Origin: Phorcus lineatus
Taxonomy: Eukaryota; Mollusca; Gastropoda; Trochida; Trochidae
Direction of reading: 5' to 3'
Length of the DNA stretch: 64,000 bases
Assembly (NCBI GenBank): GCA_921293015.1
Contig: OV121093.1
Span: 27,662,622 to 27,726,621, forward strand
A program made the position numbers and the translations under genes. Below are positions 11,585 to 22,956 of the stretch, piece by piece. The notes under the pieces are model-generated. The model made no database searches and was not told where the DNA came from. It saw only the letters and a list, made by a program, of their open reading frames with translations. Position 1 is the stretch's first letter; the number at the start of each line of letters is the position of its first letter.

Positions 11585-12120
11585 TTAAAGTCTGATGCCA
11601 AATTTAAAGATTCATGAGATACCACAAAATTTAAGAAGAATGTCAAAGTCTTGTAGTACTTTAAAATGAAATCAATTGATTTCTGATACCAACTTAAAGA
11701 GACTCTGGGTCCAGCCGTTAAGAGTACTTACATAGCAGAATATTATGTGTTCTATTCACGTCACAGGGACAGAAGAAATTAAGCAATTTATAGATATAAT
11801 TGATAAATACATTCGTAATTCTATTTTGGCAAGTTGATAAGAATGAAGAAACTATAAAGTGAATCATTAAGAAAAATATCGAAGATAAGGTCTATATCTA
11901 TACATTATCACACTCATATTCAGTTTATAATTTCTAATTTTGTTAAGATTCACATTTAGACTCCTAAATATGCTTATCAGGTATAGTTTTAGATTAGATT
12001 AAGATAACAAAAATATACTGGAAAATCAGGATCTTTTGGTTAGGAGCATTTGCTTTAGTGTAGTATTCAATGCAGGACATGCATTCAAACATCTTACTTT
12101 GAGAAGGAACGTCTACATCA
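11585..12120. other. No gene seen
   Basis: AT-rich, no supported reading frame. Confidence 0.4.
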
Positions 12121-12234
12121 AACAACAACTAATTCTATGCGATAGATGTATGCAAAGACGCATGAAACTTTGTCTACAGTCAAGGGAACAATTTCTCAGT
12201 GATAATAGTTAACAAGGGACTACATCTCCGAGTC

Positions 12235-12690
12235 ATTTCTTTAGTCAAGAATGGTTTCTCTGTGAAATCAGTTTACAAAATAACACTTTCTCTGTGACAT
12301 TAATTTACGAAAGAACATTTTCTCTGTGACATCAGTTTACAAAAGATAACTTTCTCTGTGACATCAGTTTACAAAAGAAAATGTTTTCTGTGACATCAGG
12401 TTACAAAAGAACATTTTCTCCGTGACATCAGTTTACAAAAGAACACTTTCTCCGTGACATCAGTTTACAAAGGAAAATTTTCTCTGTGACATCAGGTTAC
12501 AAAAGAACAGTTTCTCTTTGACATCAGTTTACAAAAGACCATTTTCTCTGTGACATCAGGTTACAAAAGAACATTTTCTCTGTGACATCAGTTTACGAAA
12601 GAACATTGTCTCTGTGACATCAGTTTACAAAAGAACACTTTCTCTGTGTTATCAGTTTACAAAAGAACACTTTCTCTGTGACATCAGTTC
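12235..12690 (+). repeat. 32-bp minisatellite, about 14 units, before gene B
   Basis: Units near TCTCTGTGACATCAGTTTAC followed by AAAAGAACATTT; CTGTGAC starts are at 12324, 12356 and 12389. Degenerate units continue on both sides (12120-12235 and 12690-12960) almost to the gene B exon. The same unit, more diverged, precedes copies G, A and D. Confidence 0.9.
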
Positions 12691-13045
12691 AGGCATCAAT
12701 ACTCACATGGAAACGTCGCCCGAACACCAGTCCATAGTGAAACTGTAATCATCCTACGGAGAAACGATTAAATCATGATATCATTAAACACAAAAATAAT
12801 TCATCCGTAAAATTCAACACAGTATCAATATATATATGATATCGTTCTTCAAAGAAACACTTTACATTGTCACTTAGGAATAAATTCTCTGTGACATGAT
12901 TGTGAAAAGAAAAATATCCCTGATATAAGTCTTTAATATAGCAATTCCTCCTTGACATCAGAAACTGATACCACAAAAAATACTTCTTTCTTGAACACAG
13001 AACCAATCGTCCTTTTACTATTTGAGGCATCTCTTCTCAAAACAG

Positions 13046-13231
13046 GAATAATGCTGTACCAGCCAGTTTGTGTTCTTGTTGGCACCATATTGCAGTGTTT
13101 CATGAAAAAATATTCGACCTTGAAACCAGTAACTATCAACAGAGAAGTATATGGATGTTCAACAAATCTTCACTGTTTGATCAAATACATCAGTGATCGT
13201 CGATGTTTGGTTACCAAACCAGCACCATCGG
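13046..13231 (+). CDS. Gene B, Cys-rich exon (type I secreted-family protein)
   Basis: An internal exon of 186 bp. The acceptor is CTTCTCAAAACAG|GAATAATG and the donor CATCGG|GTAAATATG, both phase 1. It codes MLYQPVCVLVGTILQCFMKK, then a variable stretch with YGC, STNLHC, and YISDRRC: five Cys in a compact domain. I do not recognise the family. YxPVC recalls Kazal domains, but the GxDGxTY motif and Kazal spacing are absent. It joins in frame to the exon at 16458 across a 3.2-kb intron holding a SINE and an hAT-like MITE. A 32-bp minisatellite precedes it. The exon coding the signal peptide is not identified. Function unknown; probably an extracellular protein. Confidence 0.7.
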
Positions 13232-13363
13232 GTAAATATGTTAATGAAGGCACAGTTTTACAGTTTCATCATATGAAATAATGGTTTGGTATCATATGCG
13301 CTAATGCGTTTACGATAGTTAAGTGAGATAATTCTGTGTTAGTATTTATCAACCAAATCTTTA

Positions 13364-13490
13364 TTGGTGGCAGGATTGCATAGTGTTTAGCAGGTTCGCC
13401 TTTGGATCAACATTTGGGGTTGAATCCCGCCTGGGGCTCTGCAACTTAATATACAGTAGCGGATCGTTCTGAACGTAGAAACCTTTGGGT
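13364..13490 (+). repeat. SINE fragment (head only)
   Basis: GGTGGCAGGATTGCATAGTG followed by the B-box-like GGGTTGAATCCCGCC and GGGGCTCTGCAACTTAATAT match the first 120 bp of the SINE at 14229. The rest is missing. Downstream sequence (13500-13610) resembles 14085-14160. Confidence 0.6.
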
Positions 13491-13675
13491 GCCAGTCCAG
13501 CTCATAACTTCTAAACCTATATCTGATTATGATAAAATTTGATATGGAGATAAATTTACATAATGACTTGAAGGTTAGTCATAATTAACAAATTTGTAAA
13601 TATGTTGGTAAAGATTTGCGTATTTTGACTAAAACAAGTTAGATGTACTCTGTTTGAAAACTACTACAGTAATTA

Positions 13676-14077
13676 TTTGGGCTGTCACGATACACCACCC
13701 TGCCGATACGATGCATAACAACATAGTTAGGTGATGCTGAGATACATTTTAGCTACAAATTGTGGAAGAGAATGTGTAACTAACAACATGTGAATGTGCA
13801 TTTCTGAGAAGGCTTCTATCTTGAATAACCAAATAAAATAAATGCACATTAAATGAAATAAATACAATAATATACTGTCATATGTCTCAATCAAGAAGAT
13901 AAAAGTCTCAATTGAAAAACACCAAGAGGAGAAGAAGAGATTGATAAATTTTTCAATATTTTTTACTGTCGATATGATACATGAAATGTAAATATAATCG
14001 ATACACTCACACACATATAGTGTATCGTATCGAAAGTAAAAAAATATCGATACATTTTTTAATCGTGACACCCCTAG
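13676..14077. mobile_element. hAT-like MITE
   Basis: Ends GGGCTGTCACGATAC and ATCGTGACACCCCTAG are inverted relative to each other and resemble termini common on hAT non-autonomous elements. The interior carries further CGATAC/GTATCG motifs near both ends. The open frame on the minus strand (13727-14071) is hydrophobic low-complexity sequence inside the element and is not treated as a gene. It lies in the gene B intron. Confidence 0.6.
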
Positions 14078-14228
14078 TCATCTCATCTTAATCAAAATTG
14101 GTATGGAGATTCTAATACATGGAGATTAGTTATGATTAACAATTTTGACAATACTTGTTTTATATTTCTCAGTTTTCTTTGCAATGAGGTTACCCTGTTT
14201 ACTGTTCTTTCTGCTTTTTAACTTCTCA

Positions 14229-14541
14229 GGCAGGATAGCGCAGTGGTTAGCGAGTTCGGCTTCAGATCAGGAGGTCCCTGGTTCGAATCCCGCCAGGGAC
14301 TCGGCAACCTTTTTCTGCAGTAGAGAACTGTTCTACACGCAGTCAGGTTTGGGTCCAATGCCACACTGAAATTCAGCGCAGTACCACCCATGGTTCACTA
14401 GTTCCAACCAATGCTCGCAGATTTCACCGCAATGCATAGCCACAATGGTGTTGCGGGCTTTCTCCCTGCACCAATACTAGCAGCCGCGATATAAGTGAAA
14501 TAATCTTGAAAGCGGCGTTAAACACCAACTCACCTCACCTC
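14229..14541 (+). repeat. Full-length tRNA-derived SINE with target duplication
   Basis: The tRNA-like head has an A-box (TAGCGCAGTGGTTAGCG) and a B-box (GGTTCGAATCC). The body follows and ends GCGGCGTTAAACACCAACTC then ACCTCACCT. It is flanked by the 10-bp direct repeat TAACTTCTCA (14219-14228 and 14542-14551). This is the best copy in the window and lies in the gene B intron. Confidence 0.92.
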
Positions 14542-14551
14542 TAACTTCTCA

Positions 14552-15189
14552 ATTTATCATTTGATTTATCATCAAATTTTGTATTATGCTGAATTTATAT
14601 ATATGTGCCTTTTTTATAGCAATTTTGTCTTCGGAAAAAAATTGTAGAGAGTCATTTCTGTGTCATAAATGATTTATTCTTTCTTGGCTTAAATAGTTTC
14701 ATCAAAGAGATCCAGAAATACATTAATGTTGATTTGAAAAAAGACAAAAATGATGTGAATTTATTTCCTGTAATTTTTTGAGTTTGTTGATTTAGTTTTG
14801 CTAGTCGCTGCTTACACGCTCCTTGGTAGGGATACTCTAGGTAGAAAAATTAAGTCGTTCTTAAAGCCAGTTTTTTTTTCTCACTATACCTTTTATTGTC
14901 TCTCTCTTATTTCTTTGGATCCCTTTTCTCCTTGATTCATTCCGTCTCTCTTGTATGATTTCATCCATCTTTTAAATGACAGTGACTTGAATACAGTCCT
15001 GATCCCAAAAACGTCACCGATATCCTGAAACATTGGGTTTTCTCATTATCTAACTATCTTCTCCTCCTTTGGGATTTTTAATCTCATAACCTTTCAGATT
15101 ATGGTCTGCTTAGCTCGGTGACAGTTAAAAACTGACGGCTTTATATAGACTTTTTCTTGTCGGTGTCGTGTCGGTGAAGCTGGTAAATA
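14552..15189. other. No gene seen
   Basis: Intron of gene B by position; AT-rich without coding signal. Confidence 0.4.
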
Positions 15190-15425
15190 ATAACTATAGA
15201 AAGCTTTATTTTCTTGTGACTATGAAAGCTGACAACTCATCATTATAGAAAGCATTATTTGTGACTCACCTCTATGGAAAGCTGTATTTTCTTGTGTCTC
15301 TGAAAGCTGACAACTCATCATTACAGAAAGCATTACTTTCGACTCGACCCTATGGAAAGCAATATTTTGTAATGTCACTGACAGCTTGCAACTCATCACC
15401 TTAGAAGAATTATTTCGTTTGGCCA
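15190..15425. repeat. ~77-bp tandem repeat, about 2.5 units
   Basis: GAAAGCTGACAACTCATCATT followed by a 14-base block ending GAAAGCATTA occurs at 15226 and again about 76 bp later, with a degenerate third unit to about 15400. The minus-strand frame across it simply follows the repeat. Confidence 0.7.
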
Positions 15426-16457
15426 ATGAAATATCATAGAACTAGATTAAAGCAAATTCCATATCCAATAAAGGTTAAAAACTGAAGATATGTTGAGTCT
15501 TTAGTTCCTGATAACCGTCAGAAAACTTGAAAGGATAAATCCGGAGTACAATTTCTGTATCAAATGAGCATTATCATTTGTGAACCAAAGTATATTATCT
15601 AAAATATTATTATTTATCGTTCTTATACGCCTTAACATTAAGATTTGTAAAATATATACTTTTAATCTTGTGCAAACAAACCCGAAAAACTGTATGACAA
15701 TTGAGGATAGCCAACTTAAGATTTGTTAAACCCTTGATAACAGCTGACAAATTTTCCATGTTAGTTTTCACATATAATTTATGAATTATCAAACACAACA
15801 ACAAAGAGCTACAAAGGCTGCATTTTAGGCATTTAATTGGCAAGTTCAGTATTTCATTTATTTATTCAAATTTCCTTAAAGAAAAAATCATCTTGCTTTT
15901 TAAAAAATTCATTAAAAAAAGCATTAAGTTATTTGGTTTACCATATTTGGATTAAACTCAATCAAGGATTGACACGATCCTCAAATCAGATCCGCAACAT
16001 TGTAGGTTGACATGAGAATACTTTAAGTGGAGCCGCTATGGTCCTCAAAAGGGGCCACAAAGGAATAAAATCTACAATATTGATTCCCACTGGTCAAGGT
16101 CTTTATGTAATAAATTTCAACTAACTAGTACCAGTGCTTCATTAGAAGAAGTAAAACAAACCATGGTTAACGGACAGACATATGGAATTATTAACAGACT
16201 GACTGATGGACAGACGCTATTTGCCGTACCATTCAAAAAGCAGGTTTGGACCTTTCAGGACCAGATGAGCTAAATTGAATATATTTTCCTGATGTTGAAA
16301 GTCTCTTAGATGTGACATAGATCTTGATATGCCTCCTGAAATGATTGATTGTCTTAGTGACATAAATAAAGCATGGCAATTATGAAACTTTCCTCACACA
16401 TGGTGAGCACTGTTGATTTGCCTTTGTCTTCATTTGACTCTCATGTTACATCCACAG
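15426..16457. other. Gene B intron, 3' part; nothing recognised
   Basis: No supported features apart from the acceptor at its end (GTTACATCCACAG). Confidence 0.4.
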
Positions 16458-16885
16458 ACTGTAGTCAAGACAGTGACATGAAATCCACCTCCCAGAACAA
16501 ACTAAAGACAGATGGACTGCTGCATGGTATCAACAAAGCCACAAAGGAAACAGAGGCCTACGAATCCTCTTACAACAGAGTTGACAGCGCATCAACACAT
16601 GAAAGCAAAACCAAGCCAGATGCTTTCCAAAATATGCCGAAGCTTCAAGACAAAGCTGGGTCCAGTCCTGGGAATGCATTGAAACAAGGAGACAAGAGTA
16701 TGGATGGATCTTCTCAAAACACAGCAACAGCAGTGACAAAGGCAACTGAAAACCAAGAAGGGAGTTCGGTTTCCAGCAAAAAGAAAAAATCTTCTGATTT
16801 TATCTCAACCCTATTTGATGCTGCTGGTGACATGACAAATAGTCTTCTCGGTGGCGTAGCACGTTCAAGCAACACAACAGAGTGA
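16458..16885 (+). CDS. Gene B, last exon: Ser/Thr/Lys-rich with hydrophobic C-terminus
   Basis: Terminal exon of 428 bp after the acceptor TCATGTTACATCCACAG, entered in phase 1, matching the donor at 13231. It starts (G)AC TGT AGT: the single Cys at residue 2 is shared by the type I genes A and D. The body is hydrophilic, rich in Ser, Thr, Lys, Asn and Gln, followed by a basic KKKKSS and a tail reading FISTLFDAAGDMTNSLLGGV, then an NTT sequon before the stop. In-frame codons upstream of 16458 contain a stop (16367-16369), which supports starting at the splice site rather than at the ATG at 16373. Function unknown. Confidence 0.7.
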
Positions 16886-17080
16886 ACATGTCATTTCTTT
16901 GACCAGTGCATAATAAGAAGTAATTTTAATGTATTCTGCATACATGTCACAATCAGTTGCTACCAACCCATTAGAATTGAAAATATGATTGTGAAATTGA
17001 AACGACATTGCCACATCGGTTTATTGTTCTCCTAGGTTGGGTGGTTTTACTAAAAAGGTCGCCCATGCAGGCGCAACATC

Positions 17081-17652
17081 ATGTTGACAGGAATATGTTT
17101 GTACTTGTGGGTTGTCTTTGCAACTATGCAATTAATGAACTTGGATTGTTGATCGAAGCACATTTATACCGTAAATCAGACCGTACATTTTGGCTTTGAA
17201 AATATTCCAAGATGTAAAAATGACACATCATGTAAGCTTATCCTTGTTGGGACATGCAAAGAATCTGACAAAAACAAAGTTCGAAAATTCTAAGTAACAA
17301 CAATCAATGACTGCAATGGATATATGTTATCTCAACAGCCGATCCTTCATGTTGTAATGTATCTGAGTCTGAAGCTGCTGGCTTCTGTTGCTTGCGTCAC
17401 TTCAACACGTTTCAACTTCTCGCTCAAACTTTGAGACAACTCTCATATCTGAGCCTGACTTACAGAATAGTATATGACCATACGCAACATCATTCTGTGG
17501 ATTTGGGGAAATATTACCTAAAAAGTGGTGATGTCCTAGATGTTGGTTCATACTTGGCTCCTGGAAGTTTGAAATCAGTGCTTCATTCCAAATGTAAAAC
17601 AAATGATCTTTTTGGAATCAGGGTATTGATGACAATTGTTTCTAGCAGATAA
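17081..17652 (+). CDS. Candidate small Cys-rich secreted protein gene, possibly inactive
   Basis: An ATG at 17081 opens a signal-peptide-like stretch, MLTGICLYLWVVFATMQLMN, followed by an in-frame TGA at 17150-17152. The same frame then continues NQTVHFGFENIPRCKNDTS to a good donor (CAT|GTAAGC) at 17231/17232. An acceptor (GTTATCTCAACAG) precedes a phase-1 exon at 17339-17652 with CC, CC and single Cys residues (SDPSCCNVSESEAAGFCCLR), ending in a stop that overlaps AATAAA. Joining the exons keeps the frame. The TGA makes it a likely pseudogene unless it is a sequence error. It lies between genes B and C but does not clearly align with their exons. A shadow frame at 17008-17199 is not supported. 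Confidence 0.4.
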
Positions 17653-17808
17653 TAAATTTGTGTACACACCATTTCTTATTAAAATATTTACACATATGGT
17701 ATGTTCACACTTGAACCATGCAGCCCTAACATAAATATGAAAAATGCAACGACAATGTCCTTAAAAAATAACATCGGTGCTATCGATGGATGTGACACAG
17801 AAATCATC

Positions 17809-17969
17809 AAGATTTGATGTCACCATGTAAGTGGTGCAGCTTGAATGGTACTTGTTCTTCTTTACAATGTAGCCACAAGTTATCCTGTTTGGTTGACACC
17901 CCCTTTACAAAAATATCTTTGGGCAAAAAATCGGAAGAAAAAATAAAAAGTTTTGGTCTAGTTGGTAAA
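17809..17969 (+). CDS. Short Cys-rich frame, uncertain
   Basis: A 50-codon frame with ATG at 17817 has five Cys in a 21-residue stretch, spaced C-x2-C-x5-C-x4-C-x5-C, then a Lys-rich end and a stop at 17967. Cys this dense is unusual by chance in AT-rich DNA. It could be a further exon of the gene candidate just upstream, but no splice pair joins them cleanly. A longer minus-strand frame (17807-18082) overlaps, so the strand is not certain. Confidence 0.25.
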
Positions 17970-20415
17970 TGTCCATAGATGCAATTATTAATCATAACAA
18001 AGCCTATAAGAAAATAAGAACATTCATTCCTTACACCAATTACAAGGCCAATTTCATCATCAAAAGACATGTATAAAACCACTAACAGTCTTCAAATTAA
18101 GTGAGTTGAAAAGTAAGACATTGTTAGTTTTCTCGAAAGATATGGGTTTTTTACATTTGAACATCTTAAGTTGGAATTTATTCCAGAGAGTGGGTCCTGC
18201 CACCTGAAATAAAAAATCTCAAAACTGTTCCTGGTCTTCATTATCATTTAATGTAGGATAAGCATGATAACTTAATTATTTGTTTGACAATGTAATCTTC
18301 TCTAATCTTAGAAAACATTTTCTACTTACCCAATGAGTGGCTTATTTCCCATTGATCTTTCGGCAATGGAAAATCATATATCAAGGTAACTATGCTGATA
18401 TCTAGTACGTCACAAATATATCACGAAACAGTTATTTCGGACATTCGTTCAGCAAACATAAAGGCGAGTGGAAGTTCTAAGGACGAAGCTGGCAACATCT
18501 TGCAGACAACCTTGGTATTTTCAGGCGTGTAACCAGAGATAAACAGATAAAAAATGTTGCTCAGAGACCACATGCGACCAAAACAATGATACAAAGAAAT
18601 ACGATATTTTCTATGATTCAAACCCAAATTTATCTTTGTATGCTATTGATAGTTAAAGACTAGATTAACTAATTGGCGTTTGTCAATGAATATAGCCCAG
18701 GTCCAATCCAATAATCCAAATGCATGCAAGTTAAAGGTTGACTTCAAAAGGGCAAGTTTGTACAATGCTCTAATTACATCCTAAGAATTCTACTTCATAT
18801 ATATTGTGACAATCATTCATTGAAAATATAAAGACACATAAATGAAAATAAAATATTCTAAGTACGCTTTCAAAGAAAAAGCGCCCTGCTCGTGCTACTC
18901 AGTGAATCATACCTGGGGTTTGATTTGCATGCATGCCTTCACCGATTGGACTATAAAAGATATTGATAATCCAATCAAAAATTCAACAAACCTTGTATCT
19001 GAGATCGAAAAAGTCTAAATATAATTGTTGACGGAAAGAAAAGAGAGACATTAAAGCAGAATTTGTGTACGTTAAAAAACTGAAAAGTAAGTAAATCAAG
19101 TAAAGTTACAACCATACAACCAGACAAAAGTTAGGCATCCACCAATAATCAAATAAAAAATTTGATACAGCGAAAAGGTTTTCAAACATATAAAAATAGG
19201 TATTCTTTCTTCTCAGACTGGTAAAACAAAAGAAGTTGCTTAACTTTGGTCATGGTTTATATAAGCTTAAGAAATTTGTCTGATCAAATAAGCCAATATG
19301 CCTTGCTGTCTGCCTGCAACGGTGACGAATCTTTAAGCATGAAATGGTTGAAATGGGGAAGTACTAATTTCAATTATGTTGAAGCTGATGATGATATTTG
19401 CCTGATTTTTTTTATCAAAACTTATCAATAGGTCAATGGTTTTAAAAAGATAATTTAAGGAGACAATTATCATGAGTAAGATGTGGCAACTAAGACCAAA
19501 ATGATAACAAATATAAATGATGACTTCTACAGATTAAGTCGGTTGGGTATTTCATGATTACATTTAGCACTCCGAAAGAATTTTTTAGAAGTTGCTTCCT
19601 GATAAAGTAAGTACATTTTGGCAGTATCAAATCTTTTTTCACTGAATGCAATGTTTACGTTAACAATTCTAACCCAAAAGATATCTGTTATCACACATCA
19701 ACACGTTGATTAAAGTAACAATAATTGACATGTGCACGTCGCAAAGATGAACGTACTGAACCAGTGCTATGTTCGTCACAGTGAGTTAGTGATTTGTGGT
19801 TTAACATGTTTGAAGATATTTCACTTATTAAACACGTCGATAAAATAATCCAAAAGAGAGTAGACATAAGAAGAAAAATGATCTAAAGGGTGAGGAAACA
19901 GACACGATAAAAATATTGAAATATATACAGTCAATATATGTCCGTCTTCAAATGTTTTGACTTCCACAACTATATGAACATTCATAAATAATTATCAGCA
20001 AGATCGCAACGAACGGAGCATATATTACCTTTCCTAAACAATTTCCCAACTACAAGTGAGATTCAACATTCAATGATGAAACTGAAATAGAATGTGGAGA
20101 AACAAAGTTTTTTTTACATTTTTATCCATTCTACTTGAGCAAGACTTACTGCTTCTTCATTAAACAATTATAAATTTCTATTTAAATGCAGTAAGTGAGA
20201 CGAATGTCTTATACATATGTCGTTAATTAAATTTTTATAAAAGAACTTTGTTCTTTTTCAGAACAGTTGTATGTACAATAGGTGATGTCTAAATTTACCT
20301 TGACAAGTGCCTTGTATTACTACATAACCAGGCAAGGCAATGAATTTAACTCTAGCAGTTGGAGGGTGAGAGTTTTATGAGGGTGTGGACTTTATAAAAC
20401 ATATGCTACATAGAG
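17970..20415. other. No gene seen
   Basis: AT-rich sequence with only short frames lacking coding character. Confidence 0.4.
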
Positions 20416-20559
20416 AATACTAAACGACGTTCAGTTTAATAACATATTTATGAAACGAGTGGATGGTATTCGTATTTAACGAGCGAAAGCGAGTTAAATA
20501 CCAATACTATCCACAAGTTTCATAAATATGTTATATAACTGGACGAATTTTAGTATATT
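20416..20559. repeat. Foldback (long hairpin), 144 bp
   Basis: The left arm, AATACTAAACGACGTTCAGT then AACATATTTATGAAAC and GTGGATGGTATT, is matched in reverse by AATACTATCCAC, GTTTCATAAATATGTT and ACTGG...TTTAGTATATT. The loop is around GAGCGAAAGCGAG at about 20481. It is probably a MITE or one end of a larger element. Confidence 0.75.
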
Positions 20560-20900
20560 ATTTATTACACTCTTTTAATTAATAATATAAAATGAAAATC
20601 ATGTTTACTCTCAATTCTCGTAGTTGTGCGTAAGAATACAATTCTTACAATCGACGCATAACGTCATGAGACTGCGTTGGAGAAATAGGTCAAGAGTAAG
20701 TCCGTTTATAACAGCTTTAATTTTGAACAATACAAATGGAAGGCAATCATTCGTGTTTTGGTCACTACGAACACAAATTGGCGAGTTAATAAAACATAAC
20801 ATCAGTCACTGAATTACTTGAATGAATGTTACTGAATTATGTGAATGAATGTCACGTGATCGTGACGTCATTGGAATGTGAGTTTTGAAGCGCGATTCAT

Positions 20901-21209
20901 TTAGTTTGAGTTAGTATCGGTGCGAGGAACACTGTCCTTGTTGTTGCTGATGAAGTTAACATTGATGACATAGTTTCTAACGGAACCACCGAAGATCGAG
21001 TTGATTGATCGAAATTCGGAGGCACTGACGCTGACATTTCTAGAATCTACCGAAATCGGCAGGGGTGACCTTGCCCGATCTACTGGCGAAAGCCCGCTTG
21101 ACCCGGATTCGGAGGTCATGCTTACATTTGAAGGACGTTGGTTAATAATTGTGCTGATATCTCTGAGCTGTTTCTTGGGCAACTGAGAGTAATTATTTAT
21201 GCTTTGCAT
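20901..21209 (-). CDS. 102-codon coding-like frame, unidentified
   Basis: Starts with ATG at 21209 and ends with TAA at 20901. Composition looks coding: Ser/Pro-rich low-complexity middle (SMTSESGSSGLSPVDRARSP), then a Val/Asn-rich end (IFGGSVRNYVINVNFISNNK). Tails of this kind occur at the C-terminus of some tyrosine-recombinase (Crypton-like) and ZMYM2-like proteins in molluscs, but the match is by impression only. There is no upstream catalytic domain here. A foldback 340 bp away suggests a transposon setting. Confidence 0.35.
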   Translation of the reverse strand: MQSINNYSQLPKKQLRDISTIINQRPSNVSMTSESGSSGLSPVDRARSPLPISVDSRNVSVSASEFRSINSIFGGSVRNYVINVNFISNNKDSVPRTDTNSN

Positions 21210-22249
21210 ATTTTTTAACCACTAATTTGCATGATTTGATTGGGAGGAATCTTACTCTCCGACAAAGTTTGGACCTAATAATTTCGGCCTGAGTGGTTTG
21301 TGAGACGCTTACAATCAAGCTTGGTTAACAGGTATTTTCTTGCTAAATAAAATACAAAGAAAGATTAAATCAGCTAAACATGATTTTAGAAAGAATTGTA
21401 CTTTTATCTAGAGAACAATATTTTTGACAGTCGCCATTTTCATTTACATCATCACGTGATAACTTGTCATGTGACTACAGGAAAATAGTTCCGGATGCGA
21501 TCGCTTTCACGTGCAATGTTTCACAACAGTGTTGAATAACATGTCATTGTTTCACAACTGTAGTATCTCCAACGATAATGTAATATATTAAGATCGAAAG
21601 AATTTATATTGTTGTTATCAAAGAAAGGTTATTGTTAAAAGAATACAAAAAATGAAGTTAGTTATCTTTTTTGGGAGAAGCCTTTTTTCTTACAAGGATA
21701 GTTGTTGTGTACCATTTCTTTATTCCTAACAAACTCATAACATTTCATTTTAGAAAATATGACCGATATCAGTATGAGCCAACTAAAAATAATATCCGCT
21801 ATTTATACATCAAATAGTAGTAAAGGAAAAACAATAACCTAACAAGTTGACATAAACGTTTAATCTTTATGTTTCCTCTTTGATTATAAACATATCAAAT
21901 TTCCTTATTTTTGGAAAATGTTAGATTTTTTATTCGAACTCACGTTTAAATTGACTGATGATAAGCTGCTATTTAGCACCAAAACTAAATATATAACTCT
22001 TAAAGAAATTATCTTTAATGTTATCTGGGGTTAGGCCTTAATCGTTACTCGGCTATGTGTACATTAAGAGAATAAGGACATACTTTGAATGTAAAAACCA
22101 TTTCTTGGAATTTAAAGGAAGCTTCCGGAACAACTGATAAAAATAATTGTTTATCTACCTGTAATTATTATAATTAAAACCCTTGTTGTCTTGAACATTC
22201 ACATATTCACATAGTTGTAGACCGACGTTGAATTGGTTCTTGTACAAGA
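21210..22249. other. No gene; type II upstream segment near 22075-22249
   Basis: Mostly AT-rich noncoding. From about 22075, ACATACTTTGAATGTAAAAA ... GAAGCTTCCGGAACAACTGA aligns with the sequence before copies F (6215) and E (minus strand, about 56445). It is therefore conserved within type II copies. Confidence 0.5.
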
Positions 22250-22454
22250 ATGATTTATCAACCGATTTGCTCCTTGGTTGGTTTCTTTCTGCAGTGTTTT
22301 CTTAAAAGAAATGGGACTTGGGATGAAGGAACTTTTGCCCATATTGAAATTTCGTCAATATCAAAACTTCACTGTTTTGCAAAGGGAACACGTGACGCAT
22401 TGGAAAGGAAAATCATCTTTATCAAGGATAAACGCTGTCTTATTACACGAACAG
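22250..22454 (+). CDS. Gene C, Cys-rich exon (type II secreted-family protein)
   Basis: Codes MIYQPICSLVGFFLQCFLKR, an NGT sequon, EISSISKLHC and IKDKRC: four Cys, lacking the third Cys of type I genes. It ends at a phase-1 donor, ACGAACAG|GTAAATATG. The 5' boundary is not fixed: an AG lies directly before the ATG (CTTGTACAAG|AATG), but the other type II copies lack an AG there. It joins in frame to the exon at 26007 across a 3.55-kb intron that holds a 98-bp MITE, a foldback and a 1.3-kb TIR element. The type II upstream segment precedes it. Function unknown. Confidence 0.65.
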
Positions 22455-22858
22455 GTAAATATGATTCATGTGCACAAAGTATTCCAAATACTAGTGAAGG
22501 AACAGTTTAGTTTCATTCCCACACATTAGAAGAATATCTCACCTCGAGAGAATTTCATTGTTCTTCAATGTTCTTAACCTTTTTTTGGACAGTTTTATTG
22601 CATTACAGGTTGATGTCCAACAACAAATATACAATGGTAAAACTTTAGCACACACAAAAGTAGGCGTTAGAAAAATACATGGGTATTCATCATGATGAAA
22701 ATTTATATGCTCAAAATAGAATTGCTGAACCCGGAATTTCAATCTCTTTTAATCCATCAAGCCACAGCATGGTAATACGTATGATAACAACAAGAACAAC
22801 AAAACAACGCTCAATGAATCAAACAAGATGCAAAATTTTGGTTACGGTGCTCTACCGA

Positions 22859-22956
22859 CAGAGGTAGCCCTGTCACATGTTCCTATACAACCTCTGTCCT
22901 AATTCAAGCGTTTTCTAACAGAGGTTATGTAAGAATAAATAACGGAGCTACCTCTG
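22859..22956. mobile_element. 98-bp MITE, CAGAGGTAGC family
   Basis: It begins CAGAGGTAGCCCTGTCACAT and ends ATAACGGAGCTACCTCTG. It is the same family as 6700-7135 and also sits shortly downstream of a type II exon. Confidence 0.75.

Noticed and set aside
12235-12690. CRISPR-like array
   Set aside because: Units abut with no unique spacers and the DNA is clearly animal; it is a minisatellite.
13046-13231. Kazal-type inhibitor assignment for the Cys-rich exon
   Set aside because: Only YxPVC resembles Kazal; Cys spacing and the GxDGxTY motif do not fit.
14229-14300. tRNA gene
   Set aside because: A- and B-boxes belong to the head of a SINE with body, tail and target duplication; it does not fold as a complete tRNA by eye.
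16373-16457. ATG at 16373 as the start of an intronless gene
   Set aside because: The acceptor at 16457 gives the same phase and the same Cys-led start as genes A and D; the sequence before it is intron.
17150-17152. TGA as selenocysteine
   Set aside because: No evidence of a SECIS structure was found by eye and the family is unknown; a stop or sequence error is simpler.
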